Assembly (NCBI GenBank): GCA_050289385.1
Contig: JBNKFQ010000177.1
Location: 1 to 11,890 of the forward strand
DNA from: JBNKFQ01 sp050289385
Lineage (GTDB): Bacteria > Pseudomonadota > Gammaproteobacteria > Pseudomonadales > Porticoccaceae
Length of the DNA stretch: 11,890 bases
Reading direction: 5' to 3'
Below are positions 7,783 through 11,890 of this stretch, piece after piece. The first letter of the stretch is position 1. Each line of letters starts with the position of its first letter. The notes beneath the pieces were generated by a model. That model saw only the letters and a list, made by a program, of their open reading frames with translations. It was not told the DNA's origin and did no database searches. The position numbers and the translations under genes were made by a program.

Positions 7783-8805
7783 TTATAGATACGTTTCTAT
7801 CAATTTTTCCGCGATCTGTACACTGTTTAATGCGGCACCCTTCCGCACATTATCGGACACAATCCACATATTTAATCCATTGGCGCGGGACACATCCTCG
7901 CGAATACGTCCGACCAGCACGCCATCCTTGCCAGCGGCATCAAGTGCCGGCGTGGGATAACCGCCGGCTTTACGGTTATCAATCACCGTTACTCCCGGAG
8001 CCTCGGCAAGCAGCGCACTCGCCTCTTCAGCGCTGATCGGAGCGCGGGTTTCAAGGTGAACCGCCTCGCTGTGTCCAAAGAACACCGGCACTCGCACGCA
8101 GGTGGGATTCACGCCAATGCGCTCATCCCCCAGAATCTTGCGTGTTTCCCAAATCATTTTCATTTCTTCCCGGGTATAGCCGTTATCCTGGAAGTCGTCA
8201 ATTTGTGGCCACACATTAAAGGCAATCTGCGCGGCCGGCCCCTCAGACTCAATTGGCAGGCCATTCAACAACTTTGCGGTTTGCCCCGCCAACTCATCAA
8301 CCGCACGCTTACCCGCGCCAGAGACCGCCTGATATGTGGCTACGTTGATGCGTTCAATGCCAACTTCGTCATGGATCGGCTTCAGAGCCACAACCATCTG
8401 AATCGTTGAGCAGTTCGGATTGGCAATGATATTGCGTCGCTCAAAGTTGGCCAGTGCGTCCGGATTGACTTCTGGAACAACCAATGGAATATCGTCGTCG
8501 TAACGAAAGTGAGAGGTGTTGTCGATCACAACGCAGCCCGCAGCCGCAGCTTTTGGCGCGTACTCAGCTGAAATCGCCCCACCCGCCGAAAACAGGGCAA
8601 TCTGCACCTTCGAAAAATCAAACTCCGCAAGATTTTCAACCAGCACCGGACGCTTGTTAAACATCACTGTATTGCCGGACGAGCGCTCACTGGCCAATGC
8701 GTGGACTTCACCCACGGGAAAGTCGCGCTCTGCGAGAATTTCAAGAATGGCTTCACCAACAACACCGGTAGCGCCAACCACCGCTATATCATAAGTACTG
8801 CTCAT
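7783..8805 (-). CDS. asd2: Second aspartate-semialdehyde dehydrogenase (Vibrio Asd2-type; at the usg position)
   Basis: Aspartate-semialdehyde dehydrogenase reduces L-aspartyl-4-phosphate with NADPH to the semialdehyde that feeds Lys/diaminopimelate, Met and Thr synthesis. The 340-residue product starts SSTYDIAVVGATG, with the dinucleotide-binding GATGVVG at 11-17. It keeps the nucleophile Cys132 in ANPNCST, the QAVSGAGK segment (159-166), CVRVPVFFGH with the probable base His245, and the C-terminal DNVRKGAA. It is therefore a catalytic type, unlike the Usg relative of E. coli that occupies the same place before truA. The chosen ATG at 8805 lies 5 nt after the asd stop; an earlier in-frame start would only add residues overlapping asd with no family likeness. 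The Shine-Dalgarno is weak, so coupling to asd is plausible. It is a paralogue of asd but of a distinct subtype, not a recent duplicate. Confidence 0.94.
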   Translation of the reverse strand: MSSTYDIAVVGATGVVGEAILEILAERDFPVGEVHALASERSSGNTVMFNKRPVLVENLAEFDFSKVQIALFSAGGAISAEYAPKAAAAGCVVIDNTSHFRYDDDIPLVVPEVNPDALANFERRNIIANPNCSTIQMVVALKPIHDEVGIERINVATYQAVSGAGKRAVDELAGQTAKLLNGLPIESEGPAAQIAFNVWPQIDDFQDNGYTREEMKMIWETRKILGDERIGVNPTCVRVPVFFGHSEAVHLETRAPISAEEASALLAEAPGVTVIDNRKAGGYPTPALDAAGKDGVLVGRIREDVSRANGLNMWIVSDNVRKGAALNSVQIAEKLIETYL

Positions 8806-8810
8806 AATGT

Positions 8811-9938
8811 CTACGCGTCTTCCAGCAAAATACGAAGCATGCGACGCAGAGGTTCTGCGGCACCCCAAAGCAACTGGTCACCCACGGTAAATGCCGACAG
8901 GTACTCCCCGCCCATATTCATTTTTCGCAGACGCCCTACCGGTACATGCATATGACCGGTGACAGCCGTCGGTGTCAGCTCTCGCAGGCTGTCTTCTCGG
9001 TGATTGGGTACCACTTTTACCCAATCGTTGGCACTGGCGAGCATGCCTTCAATATCAGATATTGGTATATCCCGGTTCAGCTTTAATGTGAGAGCCTGAC
9101 CATGGCTGCGCATGGCGCCAATACGAACGCAGAGGCCATCCAGCGGTACGGCCGGATTCTTACCCAAAATCGTGTTGCCCAGAATCTTGTTGGCCTCTGC
9201 CTGGGCCTTCCACTCTTCACGACTCTGCCCATTGTCGAGCTCGGTATCTATCCAGGGCAACAAACTACCCGCCAGCGGAAAGCCCCAGTTGCCTACCGGA
9301 AAATCGCTACTGCGGATGGTATTTGCCACCTTGCGATCAATATCGAGAATCGCCGATGCCGGGTTATCGAGTTCGGTGGCCACGGCATGGTTGACTGCAC
9401 CCATTTGCGCGATCAGCTCGCGCATGTTCTGAGCACCCGCACCGGATGCTGCCTGATAGGTCATGGAACTGGCCCACTCCACCAGGCCTTCGCGAAAAAG
9501 ACCACCGAGCGCCATCAACATAAGGCTGACTGTACAGTTACCGCCGATAAAGTCTTTAACGCCAGCCGCCAGACCCTTCTCGATGACATCGCGGTTTACC
9601 GGGTCAAGTACGATCAGGGAATCGTCGTTCATGCGCAGAGCTGACGCGGCGTCAATCCAGTAACCGCCCCAACCGGCAGCGCGCAGCGCCGAATAAACCG
9701 ATTTGGTGTAGTCTCCACCCTGACAAGTAACAATGATATCCATCGCCTTGAGTTCGGTTATGTCGGTGGCATCTTTCAGCAGTGGAATGTCTTTGCCGAT
9801 GTCTGGCCCGGTTTTACCGGTTTGCGAGGTGGTAAAGAAAACGGGTTCAATATCGGCAAAATCATTCTCTGCCAACATGCGCTCAAGCAATACCGAGCCA
9901 ACCATACCTCGCCAACCAACAAAACCCGTTCGTTTCAT
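8811..9938 (-). CDS. asd: Aspartate-semialdehyde dehydrogenase (enteric/Pseudomonas type)
   Basis: This has the same reaction as its neighbour but belongs to the longer gammaproteobacterial subtype. From ATG 9938 it is 375 residues, starting KRTGFVGWRGMVGS, which matches the Pseudomonas Asd N-terminus closely. An ATG directly before it (9941) is equally readable; an earlier in-frame start at 9977 would add unlike residues that run through the leader hairpin and T-run. Cys135 in GGNCTVS is the nucleophile, in register with E. coli Cys135. The MTYQAASGAGAQNMREL segment, NGQSREEWKAQ and CVRIGAMRSHGQALTLKL (base about His279) follow, ending GDQLLWGAAEPLRRMLRILLE. GAGAGAG stands just before the ATG pair. 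It is the first gene of the minus-strand run and is preceded by a structured leader. Asd is normally essential because it supplies diaminopimelate. Confidence 0.97.
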   Translation of the reverse strand: MKRTGFVGWRGMVGSVLLERMLAENDFADIEPVFFTTSQTGKTGPDIGKDIPLLKDATDITELKAMDIIVTCQGGDYTKSVYSALRAAGWGGYWIDAASALRMNDDSLIVLDPVNRDVIEKGLAAGVKDFIGGNCTVSLMLMALGGLFREGLVEWASSMTYQAASGAGAQNMRELIAQMGAVNHAVATELDNPASAILDIDRKVANTIRSSDFPVGNWGFPLAGSLLPWIDTELDNGQSREEWKAQAEANKILGNTILGKNPAVPLDGLCVRIGAMRSHGQALTLKLNRDIPISDIEGMLASANDWVKVVPNHREDSLRELTPTAVTGHMHVPVGRLRKMNMGGEYLSAFTVGDQLLWGAAEPLRRMLRILLEDA

Positions 9939-9954
9939 CATCTCTCTCGTCAGT

Positions 9955-9986
9955 AAAAAAACAACCGGCCGCGGCAATTGCGACCG
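9955..9986 (-). terminator. Intrinsic-terminator-like hairpin in the asd leader
   Basis: On the minus strand the arms at 9986-9980 (CGGTCGC) and 9972-9966 (GCGGCCG) pair over 7 positions with one G-U, closing a 7-nt loop. They are followed by GTTG and seven T residues (9961-9955), then the asd ATG 17 nt later. This is the standard shape of a Rho-independent terminator, yet it lies between the promoter region and the first codon, so it would cut transcription before asd. The structure is seen; its function as an attenuator is inferred. Confidence 0.55.
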
Positions 9987-10006
9987 AAACCAAACAATGA
10001 CCGCGG
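9969..10006 (-). promoter_or_regulatory. Alternative (antiterminator-like) hairpin overlapping the leader terminator
   Basis: Arms at 10006-9995 and 9980-9969 pair over 12 positions (10 Watson-Crick, one G-U, one C/T mismatch), anchored by two copies of the self-complementary CCGCGG, with a 14-nt loop. The 3' arm covers the whole loop and the 3' side of the terminator stem above (except its last three bases) as well as its first base, so both cannot form at once. That is the layout of an attenuator. It works only if transcription starts upstream of about 10006. Confidence 0.4.
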
Positions 10007-10029
10007 ATTTTACACTATCTGAACAGATA
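10007..10029 (-). promoter_or_regulatory. Dyad TATCTG-AA-CAGATA next to a possible -10 box of asd
   Basis: A perfect 6-bp inverted repeat with a 2-bp centre lies at 10016-10029. On the minus strand it is followed 3 bp later by TAAAAT (10012-10007), a five-of-six match to a sigma70 -10 box. No convincing -35 box was found at 16-18 bp. The CAGATA half-site occurs again at 10138-10143, 39 nt before the MocR start. It could be an operator for the divergent regulator or for another factor. If this -10 box were used, the transcript would start near 10000 and the alternative leader hairpin would lose its outer arm. Confidence 0.3.
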
Positions 10030-10094
10030 ATTTTTAGCCGTTTTACGTGTTTACGCTGGTTTTTTGCTGAAAAACTCTCACTTTGGCTCTTGTT

Positions 10095-10119
10095 TGATAT
10101 TCAATACAAATGTAAATTT
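10095..10119 (+). promoter_or_regulatory. Possible sigma70 promoter for the MocR-type gene
   Basis: In the AT-rich divergent gap, TTGTTT near 10090-10095 stands 17 bp before TAAATT near 10113-10118 on the plus strand, about 64 bp before the TTG start. Both boxes are partial matches and other pairings are possible. An AT-rich inverted repeat, AATTT-TCTG-AAATT, at 10115-10128 overlaps the presumed -10 and could serve autoregulation. The evidence is weak. Confidence 0.22.
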
Positions 10120-10182
10120 TCTGAAATTGTTCCGGTACAGATATCCTTGCCTGAATTCTACCCGCAACCGAGGTAAACCATT

Positions 10183-11580
10183 TTGCTGTATCAGCGCATA
10201 GCCAGCGAGCTAAAAGAGAAAATTGACCAGGGCCTGTTTCGTGCCGGTGAACGCCTGCCATCTGTGCGCCAGATGTCAAAGCGAATGGGAATCAGCGTTT
10301 CAACTGTGGTATCTGCCTATCAATTGCTGGAACAACGCCAGGTCATTGAGGCCCGTTCGCGTTCCGGCTTTTATATTGGCGTAACCGAACATACACACCC
10401 CATGGTGCCTCCTGGCAGCAAGGGCTTGCGCCCTGCTCGCCTGCATATCAGCGAAACCATTGGCAATATCTTTTCTCTGGCTCAAAGCAAACAGCTCACC
10501 CATTTCGATATTGGTGTACCACATTCCAGTTACCAACCACACACCGCATTGAAAGCTGCGGCCAATCGTGTGATCAGGCATCAGTTCAATCGTGGACTGA
10601 ACATCAGCACAACTCCCGGCGACCTGGAGTTGCGCCGACAAATTGCCATGCGCATGATTCCCGCAGGCTGCCTGGTTTCACCCGAGCAAATTGTCATTAC
10701 CAACGGTTGCCAGGAAGCGTTGTTGTTATCGCTGCAGACACTTGCATCTCCGGGAGATGTTGTAGCCGTTGAATCTCCCTGTTATTACGGTTTTTTACTT
10801 GCGCTGGAGAGTCTTGGCCTGCAAGTGGTGAATATTGCCACCGACCCGTGCACTGGCCTGGATCTGGATGCGCTGGCCCAGGCAGCCTCCAAATGGCCGA
10901 TTCGAGCCTGTATCTGTGCGTCCAGCTACAGCAACCCTACCGGCGGTAGTATGAGTGATGACTCCAAAAAGCGTTTACTGGACATCGCCGGGCGTTATCG
11001 TTTCAGCATTATCGAAGATGATATTTTGGGCGAACTCAGTCACAGTGGAGAACGACAAAGCGCGATCAAGGCATTTGACAGCGACGAACGGGTTATTTAC
11101 TGCTCATCATTTTCCAAGTCGATCTCACCGGGCTTGCGCATTGGCTGGGTAGTTGCCGGCAGCTATCAGCAGCAAATTGTCGAACGTCAGATGGCCAGCA
11201 CTACTGCTACGGCGTCATTTCCGCAGCAGCAATTGACTGACTACCTGAAAAGCGGCCATTTTGAAAAACATCTCGCAAGGATCAGGCCGCAATATCAACA
11301 AAACATTCAAATTGCCCTCGAAATTATTTCCCGGCACTTCCCTCAAGGGACCCGTGCCACCCACCCCAACGGGGGCTTTTTGTTATGGGTAGCTTTACCC
11401 GAAAACTGCTGTGCCATGGAACTGTTCAAACGGGCGCGGCAACACAATATTGGCTTTGTTCCCGGCGTTGTCTTTGGCCGCAAGGGATTTGAACATTGCC
11501 TGCGAATAAGTTGCGCCATTCCGTGGGATGAAAAAACCAGAGAACAACTCGCCCTGCTGGGGAAACTGGCAGGGCATTGA
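10183..11580 (+). CDS. MocR-family (YdcR-like) transcription regulator: GntR winged helix fused to a PLP aminotransferase-like domain
   Basis: MocR regulators bind DNA with a GntR-type winged helix and sense PLP or an amino compound through a fold-type I aminotransferase-like domain. In this 465-residue protein the helix-turn-helix region spans about 1-66 (AGERLPSVRQMSKRMGIS, then TVVSAYQLLE). A linker follows to about 105 and the aminotransferase-like domain runs to the end. It contains TNGCQEAL (173-180), the substrate-loop NPTGG (251-255), EDD with the PLP-ring Asp (278-280), SSFSKSISPGLRIGW with the PLP Lys at K312, and Arg441 in LRISCA, so PLP binding should be retained. The start is TTG: an in-frame stop lies 9 nt upstream, GAGG (10170-10173) is 9 nt before it, and the YQRIASELKEKI start is as expected. 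It resembles E. coli YdcR in the parts I can compare from memory. It is divergent from asd and convergent with leuB. The target is unknown; itself and asd are the obvious candidates. A pure aminotransferase role is less likely because of the DNA-binding domain. Confidence 0.92.
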   Translation: MLYQRIASELKEKIDQGLFRAGERLPSVRQMSKRMGISVSTVVSAYQLLEQRQVIEARSRSGFYIGVTEHTHPMVPPGSKGLRPARLHISETIGNIFSLAQSKQLTHFDIGVPHSSYQPHTALKAAANRVIRHQFNRGLNISTTPGDLELRRQIAMRMIPAGCLVSPEQIVITNGCQEALLLSLQTLASPGDVVAVESPCYYGFLLALESLGLQVVNIATDPCTGLDLDALAQAASKWPIRACICASSYSNPTGGSMSDDSKKRLLDIAGRYRFSIIEDDILGELSHSGERQSAIKAFDSDERVIYCSSFSKSISPGLRIGWVVAGSYQQQIVERQMASTTATASFPQQQLTDYLKSGHFEKHLARIRPQYQQNIQIALEIISRHFPQGTRATHPNGGFLLWVALPENCCAMELFKRARQHNIGFVPGVVFGRKGFEHCLRISCAIPWDEKTREQLALLGKLAGH

Positions 11581-11665
11581 GCAGGAAATTCAAGTCGGGG
11601 GCGAGGACTTAAAATCTGAAAAACAAACCGCAATTACTCGAGCTTGTGTTTTTTATTTCCTGTTT
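11581..11665. other. Convergent gap between the MocR-type gene and leuB
   Basis: These 85 nt separate two genes that face each other. Eight-base arms CAGGAAAT (11582-11589) and ATTTCCTG (11655-11662) are exact complements, with CAAG (11591-11594) and CTTG (11643-11646) inside them. The loop is about 65 nt and contains a small AAGTC/GACTT stem (11592-11596 with 11606-11610). TTTT follows the right arm on the plus strand. A bidirectional terminator would be expected here, but none is clear. Confidence 0.25.
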
Positions 11666-11890
11666 TCAGGTCACCATTTCATCCACTACTGCTTGCCCCA
11701 TCTGCGCCGTGTTCACGCTTACATCTCCGTCTGTATAAATATCGGCCGTCCGCAAGCGCCGGTCCAGTACTGAACTGACCGAGTGTTCTATGGCTTCGGC
11801 CGCTGCTTCCATATTCAGTGAGTAACGCAGCAACATCGCTGCAGACAAAATAGTGGCAAGCGGATTGGCGATACCCTGCCCGGCAATATC
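11666..11890 (-). CDS. leuB: 3-isopropylmalate dehydrogenase, C-terminal end only
   Basis: LeuB oxidises and decarboxylates 3-isopropylmalate with NAD+ in leucine synthesis. Only the last 74 residues are in the window; the rest lies beyond position 11890. The frame enters with DIAGQGIANPLATILSAAMLLRYS, which is the hallmark C-terminal segment of LeuB/IDH family enzymes, and ends with LRTADIYTDG and GQAVVDEMVT before TGA. In Pseudomonas leuB directly precedes asd; here the MocR-type gene separates them, so leuB is unlikely to share a transcript with asd unless it reads through 1.4 kb of antisense. Confidence 0.93.
   Translation of the reverse strand, partial: DIAGQGIANPLATILSAAMLLRYSLNMEAAAEAIEHSVSSVLDRRLRTADIYTDGDVSVNTAQMGQAVVDEMVT

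Noticed and set aside
8806..8868. An extended N-terminus for the second aspartate-semialdehyde dehydrogenase, starting inside asd.
   Set aside because: The added residues have no family likeness and simply re-read the asd 3' end; ATG 8805 gives the expected N-terminus.
10042..10055. Direct repeat TTTACG-TG-TTTACG in the divergent gap.
   Set aside because: Short, AT-rich and in an AT-rich region; likely chance without conservation data.
10043..10081. Possible 12-codon leader peptide before asd on the minus strand (GTG start, MRVFQQKTSVNT, TAA).
   Set aside because: It has only one Lys and two Thr, a marginal AGAG ribosome site, and its stop lies 37 nt before the first attenuator arm. There is no amino-acid codon run of the kind seen in thrL or trpL.
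10043..10279. A 78-residue minus-strand reading frame across the divergent gap.
   Set aside because: Two-fifths of it is antisense to the conserved helix-turn-helix coding part of the MocR gene, and its sequence shows no recognisable family.
11551..11575. 7-bp hairpin GCCCTGC / GCAGGGC at the end of the MocR gene as a terminator.
   Set aside because: It lies inside the coding sequence and is not followed by a T-run on the plus strand.

Overview
The window is a compact, gene-dense chromosomal segment of a gammaproteobacterium. The gene order leuB – asd – second asd – fimV – truA – trpF – accD – folC is the conserved block known from Pseudomonas and relatives. Here trpB and trpA sit between trpF and accD, as in Acinetobacter-like genomes, whereas in Pseudomonas trpBA lies elsewhere. 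A single-TM FimV with LysM points to a polar, type IV pilus-bearing, Pseudomonadales/Cellvibrionales-like marine or soil organism. The exact genus cannot be read from the sequence. No rRNA, tRNA, IS element, phage gene or CRISPR array was seen.

Layout: nine of eleven genes lie on the minus strand in one run, read from high to low coordinates: asd (9938-8811), a second catalytic-type aspartate-semialdehyde dehydrogenase (8805-7783), fimV (7713-5602), truA (5546-4674), trpF (4616-3990), trpB (3913-2693), trpA (2658-1840), accD (1767-877) and folC (908 to beyond the left edge). Gaps are 5 to 76 nt and folC probably overlaps accD, so large parts are likely co-transcribed. The 3' end of leuB, also minus strand, enters from the right edge. 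Between leuB and asd stands the only plus-strand gene (10183-11580), a MocR/YdcR-type regulator: a GntR winged helix fused to an aminotransferase-like PLP domain. It is divergent from asd and convergent with leuB.

Function: the run mixes amino-acid synthesis (asd for Lys/Met/Thr and cell-wall diaminopimelate; trpFBA for the last steps of Trp; leuB for Leu), fatty-acid initiation (accD), folate polyglutamylation (folC), tRNA modification (truA) and a polar hub protein (fimV).

Most noteworthy: (i) the asd leader carries a GC-rich hairpin followed by seven U residues, plus an overlapping, mutually exclusive hairpin, which together look like a transcription attenuator; (ii) the MocR gene is inserted divergently in front of asd; (iii) TrpA has Glu at the catalytic Asp60 position; (iv) five genes probably use GTG or TTG starts. 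These are candidates within well-known gene families. I saw no clearly new multi-gene system.
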